A stretch of 64,000 bases of DNA. Origin: Neoarius graeffei. Lineage: Eukaryota; Chordata; Actinopteri; Siluriformes; Ariidae. This document shows, piece by piece, positions 11,393 through 21,412 of this stretch. A program made the position numbers and the translations under genes. The notes under the pieces were generated by a model. The model had not been told where the DNA came from. It worked only from the letters and a program-made list of their open reading frames with translations, and did not search any database. Location: NCBI RefSeq assembly GCF_027579695.1, contig NC_083582.1:29590464-29654463 (forward strand). The letters run 5' to 3'. Position 1 is the stretch's first letter. Every line of letters starts with the position of its first letter.

Positions 11393-12870
11393 CAGGTGCA
11401 TCTAAAAAAATTAGAATATCATAAAGTTTTTTAGTCCATTTTTCTAATTTTATTTAAAAAGGTAAACTTTCAGATATTCTATATTCCTTACACATAAAGC
11501 AAAATATTTCAAGCCTTTTTTAATTTTTATTTTGATGATAATGGCTTATAGCTCATGAAAATCAGAACTTTAGTATCGCAAATTATTAGAATATTTCCTA
11601 AGGTCAATCAAAAAAGGATTTACAATACAGAAATGTCCACCTTCTGAAAAGTATGTTCATTTATACACTCAATACTTGGTTGGAGCTCCTTTACCATGAA
11701 TTACTGCATCAATGTGGCATGGCATGGAGGCGATCAGCCTGTGGCACTGTTGTGTTATTGAAGCCCAGGTTGCTTTGATAGTGGCCTTCAGCTCGTCTGA
11801 GTCTTTGGGTTGGGTGTTTCTCATCTTCCTCTTGACAATACCCCATAGATTCTCTATGGGGTTCAGGTCAGGCAAGCTGGCTGGCCAATCAAGCACAGTA
11901 TTATCATGGTCAGCAAACCATTTGGTAGTAGTTTTGGCACTGTGGGCAGGTGCTAAGTCCTGCTGGAAAAGAAAATCAGCATCTCCATAAAGCTTGTCAA
12001 TAGATGGAAGCATGAAGTGCTCTAAAATTTTCTGGTAGACAGTTGCATTGACTTTGGACTTGATAAAATGCAATGGACCAACACCAGCAGATGACACACC
12101 TCAAATCATCACAGACTGCAGAAACTTCACACTGCACTTCAAACACCTTGGATTCTGTGTCTCGCCATGCTTCCTCCAGACTCTATGACCTTGATTTCCA
12201 AATGAAATGCAAAATTTACTTTCATTTGAAAAGATAACTTTGGACCACTGAGCAATAGTCCAGTTCTTTCTCTCCTTAGCCCAGGTAAGACACGTCTGAC
12301 ATTGTCTCTGGTTCAGGAGTGGCTTGATATTAGGAATGTGACAGTTGTAGCCCCTTTCCTGAAGACATCTGTGTGGTGGTGGCTCTTGATGCACTGAAAC
12401 CAGCCTCAGTCCACTCCTTGTGAAGCTCTCCCAAGTTCTTGAATCAACTTTTCTTGACAATCTTCTAAAGGCTGCGGTCATCCCTGTTGCTTGTGCACCT
12501 TTTCCAGCCAGTCTTTTCAGCAATGACCTTCTGTGGGTTACCCTCATTGTGGAGGGTGTCAATGATTGTCTTCTGGACAACTGTCAAGTCAGCAGCCTTC
12601 CCCATGATTGTGGTTGCATGTACTGAACTGGACCAAGAGATACATAGTATTTATACTGTTTGAATAGTAATTTATTCAAACTCGAAATTAAATATTCTAA
12701 TAGTTTGAGATGTGGTTTTTTTGCACTATTTAATTAAATTAAAATAGAAAAATACTTGAAACATTTTAGTTTATGTGTAATGAGTCTAGAATATATTAAA
12801 TTTTCACTTTCTTAAATAACTAATGGAAAGTATTGTAATTTCCACAATATTATATTATTTTTGAGATGCA
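11393..12870 (-). mobile_element. Tc1-like transposon, second family, minus orientation
   Basis: The left terminus after TA (11391-11392) reads CAGGTGCATCTAAAAAAATT. The right terminus ends TTATTTTTGAGATGCAC, an eroded inverted copy that merges into a (CA)n(TA)n microsatellite, so the right boundary is approximate. The interior holds a minus-strand transposase pseudogene. The family is distinct from the element at 5482-7107: terminal sequence and protein differ. Confidence 0.85.
11669..12605 (-). pseudogene. Tc1-type transposase pseudogene, second family
   Basis: The apparent start is ATG at 12605 (MGKAADLTVVQK). The N-terminal HTH region contains a stop and a frameshift before 12580. Frame 12580-12101 covers the linker and first catalytic segment (VIFSNESKFCISFG), ends at a TGA, and continues in the same frame with the rest of the core (FLFQQDLAPAHSAKTT, LDWPASLPDLNPIENLW) to a stop at 11669. 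Total span is 937 bp, the normal Tc1 length. At least two stops and one frameshift make it inactive. A downstream (CA)n(TA)n tract reaches 12909. Confidence 0.9.
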
Positions 12871-12877
12871 CACACAC

Positions 12878-12909
<32 letters not shown>

Positions 12910-13282
12910 CATCTCATCTCATTATCTCTAGCCGCTTTATCCTTCTACAGGGTCACAGGCAAGCTGGAGCCTATCCCAGCTGACTATGGACGAAAGGCGG
13001 GGTACACCCTGGACAAGTCGTCAGGTCATCACAGGGCTGACACATAGACACAGACAACCATTCACACTCACATTCACACCTACGGTCAATTTAGAGTCAC
13101 CAGTTAACCTAACCTGCATGTCTTTGGACTGTGGGGGAAACCGGAGCACCCAGAGGAAACCCACGTGGACACGGGGAGAACATGCAAACTCCACACAGAA
13201 AGGCCCTCGCCGGCCACGGGGCTCGAACCCAGGACCTTCTTGCTGTGAGGCGACAGCGCTACCCACTACACCACCGTGCCAC

Positions 13283-13283
<1 letters not shown>
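12910..13283 (-). repeat. tRNA-derived SINE, minus orientation, between (TA)n tracts
   Basis: A near full-length copy of the GATGA-tailed SINE. On its own strand it begins GGGTGGCACGGTGGTGTAGTGG, has the B box GGTTCGAGCCCCGTGG, and ends in the ATGAGATGA tail. It sits between (TA)n at about 12883-12909 and 13284-13324, so its target duplication cannot be separated from the dinucleotide repeat. Confidence 0.9.
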
Positions 13284-13327
<44 letters not shown>

Positions 13328-13384
13328 TTTCCCCAGAAAAAAAAAATATCAGAGCATTGCTACTCCTACTGATGCCCAGCCCGT

Positions 13385-13459
<75 letters not shown>

Positions 13460-14763
13460 AGTCTGAAGATGGTAGGCCTAGAGATGCAGATTAACTTTGT
13501 CCATCATTCAATATTAGTCAATCATATTATAATAATAACTATAATAAGTCAGAGATATTCAGTTTCAATTTCAAGATCATCTACTGCCAGTACTGGCCAG
13601 CTGCTTCACCTGGGACACAATTATTTCTTTTGCATATCAGTACCACACTCCACAGCAACTATCACTGAGCATAGTATGCAATGGGAGACTGTACCCTGTG
13701 TTGTCGTATGCTAATGCCATAGACGTAGTGTGCTATTTTTATCGCCCACATGCCTCTGAACTAACAGTAGCAGTAAACATGTGCCATTTTGCCACCTAAT
13801 CCTGAATGGCTCTAGCATGAAACTGGTCCATACACATGTGACAATGTCTTGGCTACTGAAAATGGCCCTGATACTAAGAGTGTCTAGTGTACTTACTTGA
13901 AATGCTCAGTGATTTTGGGCAGCTTCATAGTATGCCTCTTCATTTTCCAATTTCAGAATGTCAGGAACAGAATCAAGGTCAAATCACACAACAGCGCCAT
14001 CTAGAATGTGGTTTTATGTATCGTTGCAAATGGCGGTCAGTGTGCGCAGCGAAACCCTTTATTTTCACTTCTGGGTTGAATACCAGGATAGTCTAGACCT
14101 ATATATCATAATATCTTCCTATTTCTATAGTTATTGCTCATTTTCAGAGGGAAATAGGAGATATTTAGGTGCAGAAAGTACTCTGCATTGTTCAATTTAT
14201 AGTATTGATTTTTTTTTTTGGTGTGCAAGTGACATATATTTGTGCTGAAATTAAATGAAGGAAGCAGGTATAGTACAGTGCATGGAAATAGCAACATAAC
14301 TGGACAATATACAGCACCATTGGACCTGCACTATAACCTCAATGATACCCTTAAGGCATTATTAAGATTGAAAAGAGCATCAATGACAGAAAATACAGCA
14401 CAGAAGCTATAAGACATTGATCGAAGGGTTACTAGCACACATTCTAGACACAATTTTCCTCACATCTGTGTTGTCAACTTGGCTCACAGTTGTATATTTA
14501 AAGAAGCATGCAAGAGGTAATACACGTTTCCTCGTATATTAGAAAATATATTGGTTGAGATCAGGTTAAAGGGAGGTGTAAGCAATTATAGCTTTCCTTA
14601 TGATTTCATTGATATGAAATCTAACTAAGTCTTGTTACATTTCCGGTGAAGTGTGAGATTGGGTTGCTGTGTGGTAGCCAATTTTTTTTTTCTAAAATCA
14701 TTTTACTGTACAACAATTTAGTGCCAGGTCTGACTTGTGACCAGTAAGCTATTTGAATTGAAT
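13284..14763. repeat. (TA)n and (GATA)18 microsatellites, then plain intron
   Basis: (AT)n to 13324, then a pure GATA array of 18 units at 13387-13458. From 13459 to 14763 I see no gene or element; short open frames here lack any family resemblance. Confidence 0.8.
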
Positions 14764-14768
14764 CTAAA

Positions 14769-15190
14769 TGTCAGGATGCAGGCACTTACAGATGTATGTG
14801 CAGGGGAAAGTGGGAACGCAGACTGGCAAACAAATCCAAAACGCTAGGCAAAATCGAACTCAAGGGACAGGCAGGGGTCGATCAATTGGCAGACAGAGTA
14901 ATAAGGGCTATAAAGAGTAATGAGAATGAGACAATAACAAGGGTCAAGAACATGATAAGGCAGGCGGAATAACAAGGCTTGGTATGACAGGTAAGACACT
15001 GAATGATACTTCGCATCGAGTGAGTGTGGGAGAGGTGTTTATATAGCATGGGCTGATTAACCAGGAAATGAGTGATAGGTGTGATTAATAGACAGGCAAT
15101 AGATGGCACTGTGGTTCTTGGGTGTTGTAGTTCAGATCAGCCATGTTTGTAGTCTGACTGGAAGTGGCGCTCTCTATCACATTACTGACA
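14769..15190 (-). repeat. Gypsy-C 3' LTR (left)
   Basis: 422 bp, TG...CA. On the minus strand TATATAAA (first T at 15045) is a good TATA box, and 31 nt downstream of its first base GCGAAGTATC (15014 to 15005) marks the expected RNA start. The right LTR keeps the TATA box but has GCACAGTTTC at the equivalent place. The chromodomain reading frame runs on into this LTR and stops within its first bases. Confidence 0.93.
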
Positions 15191-18100
15191 CATCGAGGAG
15201 CTCCCTCCATTCTTCCTAGGACGCCCCCTCCTTCTGGGTGCAGGCTTGTCGGGGTGTTTTTTGTGAAATTCTTGAGTAAGGAGAGGGTCTAGGATGTCCT
15301 TAGCTCCTACCCAGCTTCATTCCTCTGGTCCATAGCCCTCCCAATCTATCAGGTACTCTAGCTGACCTTTTCTAAGTCTAGAGTCTAGGATCTGATTTAC
15401 CTGGTAGATGGGTTCTCCTATTGGGCCAGGAGATGGGTGGTCAGGGGTGGGCATGTTCTCAGACAGGGGACCCTGGATGGAGGGGTTGAGGCAGGAGACA
15501 TGGAAGGTGGGTGACAGATGACTGTGAGGTGGGAGCTCAAGTCTATAGGAAACCTCGTTGATGTACTGGAGCATCTTGTATGGTCTGATGTAGCGTGCCT
15601 GTAATTTTCGGCATGTGTTGGGTTCCCTATGGTCCCTGGTGGACACCCATACCCGATCACCAGGAGAGTACTCAGGGTTGTTGCTCCGGTGCTTATCAGC
15701 ATATTCCTTGCATTTGGCATTCCTTGCATTTGGCATTAACTGACATGATGCATTGGTGAACTTCCTCCCAAATCAACTGGCTATGGGTGAACCACTCCTC
15801 CACAGCCTGTACCCATGCTGGAGAGTCATCCCAAGGAAACAGGGGAGGTTGGTAGCCGAGCATACACTGGAAGGGTGTAAGTTGTGTGGCTGAGTGCTTG
15901 AGAGAGTTTTGAGTGTATTCGGTCCATGGGATGAATCGGGCCCAGTCCCCTTGGTTTCGCATCCAGAAGATTCTGAGGAAACATCCTATTTCTTGGTTGG
16001 CTCTCTCTACCTGGCCATTAGACTGGGGATGATATCTCAAAGTGAGGCTCACTGAGACCCTTAGTCGCTCCATGAAGCTGGCCCACAGATGAGAGATAAA
16101 TTGAGGGCCACAGTCCCTGACTGTTTTCTGGGATGCCGAAGTGTTGGAACATGTGCTGGAACAATAATTTGGCGGTCTGAAATGCTGTGGGTAGGCTGGA
16201 TAATGGGATGAGTCTCCGCACCTTGGAGAAGTGGTCAATGATGACCAAAACTGTGGAGTTGCCTTGGGATAGTGGCAGGTCAGTGATGAAGTCAATTGCC
16301 AGGTGGGACCATGGTCTCTGAGGCACAGGAAGAGGGCATAGTTTGCCAGCTGGAGGAGTTTGAGGTACCTTGGCTTGAGCGCACTCAGTGCATGAAGAGA
16401 TGAAACAAATTCTCAGTTAGCATGTTCTCCCACCAGTATTTGTTTTGCAGCAGTTGGTGGGTGCAATGGCTGCTGGGATGACCAGGAGAAGTGTGTGCCC
16501 ACGTGATGACTCTGCTCCTGAGATTATTAGGGATGTACAGGTGACCCGGTGGGCAGTTGACTGGAGGATTCTGTGGTTGTGAGTCCCTTATCTCCTTGTT
16601 GAGGTCTCAAGTGATCACCTGCACAAAGCATTCAGGTGTCAGGATGGGATAAGGCTTGGCATGGATTCAGTCTCTTTGCCTTCTAGAGATACTCAAGGTT
16701 TTTATGATCAGTGAAAATGATAAAGGGGTGTGTGGTCCACTCCAACCAGTGCCTCCATTCCTCTAAGCTGAGCTTGATGGCCAGTAGCTCTCGGTTACCA
16801 ACGTCATAGTTTCTTTCTGCTGGAGTGAGCTTTTTGGAGAAGAATGCTACTGGATGGAGCTTGGGCCTTTTGCCAAAGCACTGGGAGAGAACCCCTCCTA
16901 AACCAATCTCGGAGGCATCCACTTTGACCGTGAAAGCTCAGGTCGGGTCTGGATGCTAAAGGATAGAGGCTGTGGTGAAAGCTGTTTTGAGCCTGTCAAA
17001 GGACTCTTCGGCTGTGGGGTTCCAGTGGAAGCGTTTGGGTCCCTTCTTCAGGAGGGAGGTCAGGGGCACCGCGAGGGTGCTGAACCCTCTAATGAAATAA
17101 CAATAAAAGTTTGTGAAACCTAGGAAATGTTGGAGCTCCTTCACCGAGGTGGGTATGGGCCAGGATGTGACTGCAGTTACCTTGGAGGGGTCCATGCTGA
17201 CCCCCTCAACACTGATGCACCCCAGGAAGGAGATTTACACATGTGAAATTCACACTTCTCAGCCTTGACATAAAGATGGTTCTTAGACAGGCACTTGAGT
17301 ACTGATTGAACATGGTTACAATGACTATCTTCATCAGGGGAGTAGATCAGGATGTCATTGATGTAAGCTATGACATACCTCCCCAACATGTCTCACAGCA
17401 CATTGTTAATGAGGCACTGGAACATGCCTGGCACCGAAGAGAGGCCATAAGGCATGACCCGGTACTCAAAATGGCCAGTGCTAGTACTGAAGGTGGTCTT
17501 CCACTCATTGCCCTCGGGGATGCAGACCAGGTTGTAGGCACTACATAGGTCAAGCTTGGAGAAGATTGTGGCACTGTGCAGCTGTTCCAATGCAAAGGGC
17601 ACAAGTGGAAGTGGATATAGGTATTTCACTGATATCTGATTGAGTCCTCAAAAGTCTATACACGGACGAAGTCCACCCCCTCTCTTCTCCACAAAGAAGA
17701 ATCCCGCTGAAGCTGGTGAAGTGGATGGGCGTATATACCCCTGCTTGAGGGCCTCCTGTATGTACTCTTCCATAGCAGCTTGTTCATTCTGGGACAGAGG
17801 GTAAATACAGCTGTGTGGGGAAGAAGTACCAGGCAGGAGGTTGATAGCACAATCGTATTGACAATGTGCAATGTGGGGGTAGGCCGCATGCTTTGCCCTT
17901 TCTGAAGACCTCCACTAGGTCCAGGTAGCATGCGGGGATCCCTTCCAAGGAGTCAGGGTGAGGACTCTCTACAGAGGTGGAGGAAGGATTCAACTGAGGA
18001 TGTTGGAGGCAGTTCTGGAAACATGTCGGGGACCACTGGAGAATCTCCTTGTTCTGCTAGGATATGAGTGGGTCATGGAGCTATAACCACGGATAGCCCA

Positions 18101-18290
18101 GGATGATGATGTGATGCTTGGTAGCTGTGATGAGGAGTGCGATTTGTTCAGAGTGACGAGTTCCCACCTGAAAATGCACAGGAGCAGTCCAGGAGGTGAT
18201 GAGGTCTTCCCTTATGGGGCCTCCATTGATGGGCTGGATGCTGATTGGGCTCTGCAGCGAGTTTGTGGGCAAATTGAACCTCTGGACGAC
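15182..18290 (-). pseudogene. Gypsy-C pol (protease, RT, RNase H, integrase, chromodomain), broken
   Basis: Read from 18290 downwards. The protease begins at AFIDLG, where Ser of the DSG motif is Leu and a one-base loss shifts the frame. RT carries YVIAYINDILIY in place of the usual YxDD box, so a catalytic Asp is lost. RNase H follows ([24 protein letters not shown]). Integrase retains [13 protein letters not shown] and [17 protein letters not shown]. The C-terminus has a chromodomain ([25 protein letters not shown], then a stop) followed by an AT-hook-like RGRPRK. Stops or frameshifts occur near 17640, 17390, 17190, 16950, 16680 and 15310, among other places. Confidence 0.9.
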
Positions 18291-19246
18291 TGAGCTGATG
18301 ATGAAGTTTCCCTCTGCCCCAAGTCGATAAACGCAGACAGCATGTGGGTAGAGGAAGACAGTTTCAGTAATACTGGAATCTTGAAATATCGAGCTCCTAG
18401 TGATCTCATGGGACTCACTGAATCAGCTTTGGTCTCCTCAGAGCTGGTGTGTGGTGGGCGGACTGGACACTGGATGATAGGGTGACTGGAGCTCCCGCAA
18501 TAGAAGCACAAGCCCTCCTTCTTTCTCCAATCTTGTTCAGAGTGTTTCAAGCGAGAACAAGAAACTTTCATGGAAGAAGGAGAATCAGAGGTCATGGCAG
18601 GCTTGGCTTCCTCCTGAAGGGATGGGCGGCTGGATAGCAGATGATCTAGCCAAATGGCAAGATCAATGAGAATGTCCAGAGAGGAGTCAAGTCCTTGGTG
18701 AAACACCGCCTTTAACACTGGCTCATTCCATCCGCTGGTGGCTGCAAGAGTCCGGAAATCTAGGGCATAATCAACGCCTCTCCTTGAAACTTGATTGATG
18801 GTGAGTAGGCTCTCGCTGACTTCAAGTCCCTCTGGTTCGTGATCGAACACACACTTGAATAACTCCAGAAAGCTGTCATAGGATGTGGTGTGTTTGCCTC
18901 TGCTCCTCCACACTGTGCTGGCCCATTGTAGCACTTTGCCGGTTAAAAGCGAAAGAAATCCGGCAATTTTGCATTCATCCGAGATGTGTGGGAGTGAGGA
19001 GAAGTACATGGAGCACTGAAGCAGAAACCCCTTACAGCTGAGTGCATCCCCAGTGTACTTCTCAGGGTGTGGAAGTGGGAGCGTGGGACTCAGAGGTGCT
19101 TCGGGGTGCATTAGGAGGGCCTGCGGCATCATAGCAGCAAGCTGAGCCATCTTGGTGTTGAGATCAGTGAGCATCTGCTGATGTTCTCTTAAGAGGCACC
19201 CTTGAGCGATCAAAGCAGCCTGCCGTGCCTCCTCTGTTGCATCCAT
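18212..19246 (-). CDS. Gypsy-C gag ORF (chromoviral capsid/nucleocapsid, relic)
   Basis: 344 codons, starting at the ATG 16 nt inside the 5' LTR boundary. The N-terminus is helical and Gln-rich, followed by a capsid-like region (DALSCKGFLLQCSMYF, SLLTGKVLQWASTVW, YALDFRTLAATSGWNE). A single CCHC zinc knuckle CFYCGSSSHPIIQC binds RNA in such proteins. The frame then enters the protease and ends in nonsense after the frameshift near 18290. The gag part reads open, but the downstream gene is dead, so this is a relic. Gag and protease share one frame here, unlike Gypsy-B. Confidence 0.85.
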   Translation of the reverse strand: MDATEEARQAALIAQGCLLREHQQMLTDLNTKMAQLAAMMPQALLMHPEAPLSPTLPLPHPEKYTGDALSCKGFLLQCSMYFSSLPHISDECKIAGFLSLLTGKVLQWASTVWRSRGKHTTSYDSFLELFKCVFDHEPEGLEVSESLLTINQVSRRGVDYALDFRTLAATSGWNEPVLKAVFHQGLDSSLDILIDLAIWLDHLLSSRPSLQEEAKPAMTSDSPSSMKVSCSRLKHSEQDWRKKEGLCFYCGSSSHPIIQCPVRPPHTSSEETKADSVSPMRSLGARYFKIPVLLKLSSSTHMLSAFIDLGQRETSSSAQSSRGSICPQTRCRAQSASSPSMEAP

Positions 19247-19251
19247 ATGCG

Positions 19252-19261
19252 GCGAAGTATC
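19252..19261 (-). promoter_or_regulatory. Gypsy-C primer-binding site, self-priming type
   Basis: On the minus strand GATACTTCGC lies one base after the 5' LTR. It is the exact reverse complement of GCGAAGTATC at 15014-15005 in the other LTR, 31 nt after the TATA box start. No tRNA 3'-end complement (TGG...) is present. Tf1/sushi elements are known to prime with the 5' end of their own RNA; use here is inferred. Confidence 0.7.
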
Positions 19262-19262
19262 T

Positions 19263-19985
19263 TGTCAGGATTCAGGCACTTACGGATGTATGTGCAGGGG
19301 AGAGCGGGGAACACAGACTGGCAAACAAATCCAAAATGCTAGATGAAATTAACATCGAGGGACAAGCAGGGTGTAAGAGACCCTACGTGTGGGTGGAGCA
19401 CAGAGGACGGCAGGACAGAGATCAGGTTTTATAAATTGGCTTTATTGCCACACTTTTCAGTCTAACAATAACTCGCACAGACACACACAACCGGCGTCTG
19501 GTTCCGGGTTGAGCTCCTTCTGCTCTTGCTCTCCCTCCTGATATAGGGCGCAGTCACTGGGAAGACACACAAACACAGGTTAATTGCTCTCAGGTGACGT
19601 GATTCTGCCACTTACCTTCCCTGACTCCGCCCTCCTGTCACAGACCGGCGCTTGACCACGCCCCCGCTGCCACACAGGGGTTGATCGATCAGTAGACAGA
19701 GTAATAAGGGCTAGACTAATAAGAAATGAGAACGAGACAATAACGATGGTCGAGAACACGATAAGGCAGGCAGAATAACAAGGCTTGGTATGACAGATAA
19801 GACATGGAACGAAACTGTGCATCGAGTGAGTGTGGGAGAGGTGTTTATATAGCATGGGCTGATTAACCAGGAAATGAGTGACAGGTGTAATTAATAGACA
19901 GGCGCTGTGGTTCTTGGGTGCTGTAGTTCAGATCGGCCATTTTGTAGTCTGACTAGAAGTGGCACTCTCTATTGCGTTATTGACA
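19263..19985 (-). repeat. Gypsy-C 5' LTR (right), interrupted by a solo LTR
   Basis: 723 bp, of which 19372-19674 plus one target-site copy is foreign; the remaining 415 bp align along the left LTR. It has TG...CA ends and keeps the TATATAAA box on the minus strand. Confidence 0.92.
19372..19674 (-). repeat. Solo LTR inserted in the Gypsy-C LTR
   Basis: 303 bp beginning TGTAAGAGACC and ending GCTGCCACA, flanked by a perfect 5-bp duplication CAGGG (19367-19371, 19675-19679). An AATAAA signal on the minus strand (within GGCAATAAAGCC) gives the orientation. No internal region is present, so it is the product of LTR-LTR recombination. The sequence is unrelated to the Gypsy-A, -B and -C LTRs. Confidence 0.9.
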
Positions 19986-19990
19986 CTAAA

Positions 19991-20512
19991 TTTTTAACTT
20001 GTTCACGTAAGAATCATGATTTTTGCCACAGTAGCTTCAAAATGTGATGAAATTAACCTGTAAGTTCTGTTCACTATTTATCAGTAGATGCACTGTTTGC
20101 TAGGTTCCATCTGTTATGATTTTCAAAGCAATGCAGTTTTAATCTTTTTCAAAATACCCAACATTTTGGGTATCTTAATTACTAGCAATGTAAATCTTAT
20201 TAAAGGAAGTAAGGAAAACAAATACCCTTTACCTCCTAAAGGCATATGCATAGATGGGAGTGTAAATAAATGAGACAGTGACAAACAAAAATTACCTATA
20301 TGCATACAGTCAGTCATTTTTAATACTTTTATTGAGCTGAAGATAATTAATGTCATTTAAAAAGGAGTTGTACTTTTGTCACAAGGTGATGTGTAATGGT
20401 AAAAATACTCATGTTACAAATGACCTTCTTTCAGTAGAAAATATAATCTTCACCTGTACAAAGCTGAGGCTAAATCATCAGATTAGCGGATGTCTGCTGT
20501 CTTTACCTACAG
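19991..20512 (+). other. Intron 1, 3' end
   Basis: No element recognised. The last bases form the acceptor of exon 2 (CTGTCTTTACCTACAG at 20497-20512). The open frame runs back from exon 2 into this stretch, but the acceptor and the fit to the ARHGAP22 N-terminus favour splicing. Confidence 0.7.
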
Positions 20513-20712
20513 CCAGGTCAAAGAGCATGGTGATGGGTGAGGTGATCCATGGTTCGGGTGGTTCTACATCTCCAGGCCTCCATGAGGGAGTACTGAAAGC
20601 AGGCTGGCTCAAGAAACAGAGAAGCATCATGAAGAACTGGCAGCTGCGTTGGTTTGTGCTGCGCTCTGATTATCTCTATTTCTACAAGGATGAGGAAGAA
20701 ACAAAGCCTCAG
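20513..20712 (+). CDS. arhgap22: ARHGAP22-like RhoGAP, coding exon 2 (start of PH domain)
   Basis: Acceptor AG at 20511-20512, donor GT at 20713 (CCTCAG|GTATAT). The exon is 200 bp: two bases finish the split Ala codon, then 66 codons. It encodes RSKSMVMGE, a Gly/Ser linker, and the first PH beta strands, [18 protein letters not shown] and then [19 protein letters not shown]. The PH core motif (GWLKKQ...W..RWFVL...LYFYKDE...KPQ) is complete. ARHGAP24 and ARHGAP25 share this domain, but [16 protein letters not shown] together with [10 protein letters not shown] favours ARHGAP22. The PH domain binds membrane phosphoinositides in this family. Intron 2 is 12,184 bp, phase 0. Confidence 0.95.
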
Positions 20713-21156
20713 GTATATGACTAATAAATACATTTAGGCAGTGCAGTGGAGGGTTAAAGGCTGCTAAATGCTTACTTTAGGTCAGGATGTAAGATAGTTT
20801 GTTACACATTTATTACTCAACAATTTCCATGGGTCCCCACTTAAACTTGGGTCTGGCACATCTTCCTTAGTTGCTTGACAAAAATATAGCCACTTTTTCT
20901 GTGATTCACACATGGTAGAAAGTAATGCATGCCGGACCAAGAGCAGAACCATCCAAAGCCAAAAAAGTAATAATGACAGGGATGCCATGGGTAAATGTAC
21001 AAATATGCATACTAACTGCCAGGTTAGTATGAACATTCACTATCCTTCTATACAATCAAACAATCAATATTTATCAACATTGTTAAGTTTAAAATTATGA
21101 CCAAATATATATTTTTTTTTTTTTTAAAAAAAGGGCTGTAGGTTGAAATATATAGC
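20713..21156. other. Intron 2, first 440 bp: nothing recognised
   Basis: AT-rich sequence with a poly(T)/poly(A) stretch near 21111-21133. No terminal repeats or coding relics. Confidence 0.6.
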
Positions 21157-21412
21157 TCATCTGTCCATCGCCTATATCACTTATCTGTCAAGGTTGTTGG
21201 GAGGCTGACTTTGGGGAGAAGGTCAGACAGTCTATCATGTAACAAACACAGAGGCAAATAATCATTCGCACCTATCAGCAATTTAGTGTAGCTGGTTGAC
21301 CAAATCTGCATGTCTTTGGACATGTGGGAGGAAACCCCCTCAGGCACAGGGAGACCCCAGAACCATCTTGCTGTGAAGTGACAGTGCTAACCACTGCACC
21401 ACCCTGCCACCC
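21157..21412 (-). repeat. Old, degraded tRNA-derived SINE, minus orientation
   Basis: The core segments GCATGTCTTTGGAC and GTGGGAGGAAACCC, a degenerate B box, and CTAACCACTGCACCACCCTGCC are recognisable as the reverse of the SINE head and core, with large deletions. No target duplication can be seen. Confidence 0.65.

Larger units (their letters stand above)
14769..19985 (-). mobile_element. Gypsy-C: decayed Tf1/sushi-type chromovirus, minus strand
   Basis: LTR retrotransposon with a 5-bp duplication CTAAA (14764-14768, 19986-19990). Left LTR 14769-15190; right LTR 19263-19985, the latter interrupted by a 303-bp solo LTR. Both begin TGTCAGGAT and end TGACA. Minus-strand order is gag, protease, RT, RNase H, integrase, chromodomain, the Gypsy/chromovirus order. 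The LTRs differ by many substitutions and indels, and pol has numerous stops and frameshifts, so the copy is old. The base after the 5' LTR is followed by GATACTTCGC, complementary to GCGAAGTATC in the left LTR, pointing to self-priming. Confidence 0.95.

Noticed and set aside
13021-13372. Recurrent open frames (SLDCGGNRSTRRKPTRTRGE-type peptides) that look like a conserved protein family
   Set aside because: They are translations of the SINE core, which repeats across the window; no start, splice or codon support.
20350-20724. Alternative in-frame ATG upstream of exon 2 making exon 2 a first exon
   Set aside because: A good acceptor at 20511-20512 and exact continuity of the exon 1/exon 2 junction with the ARHGAP22 N-terminus favour splicing; an alternative first exon cannot be fully excluded.
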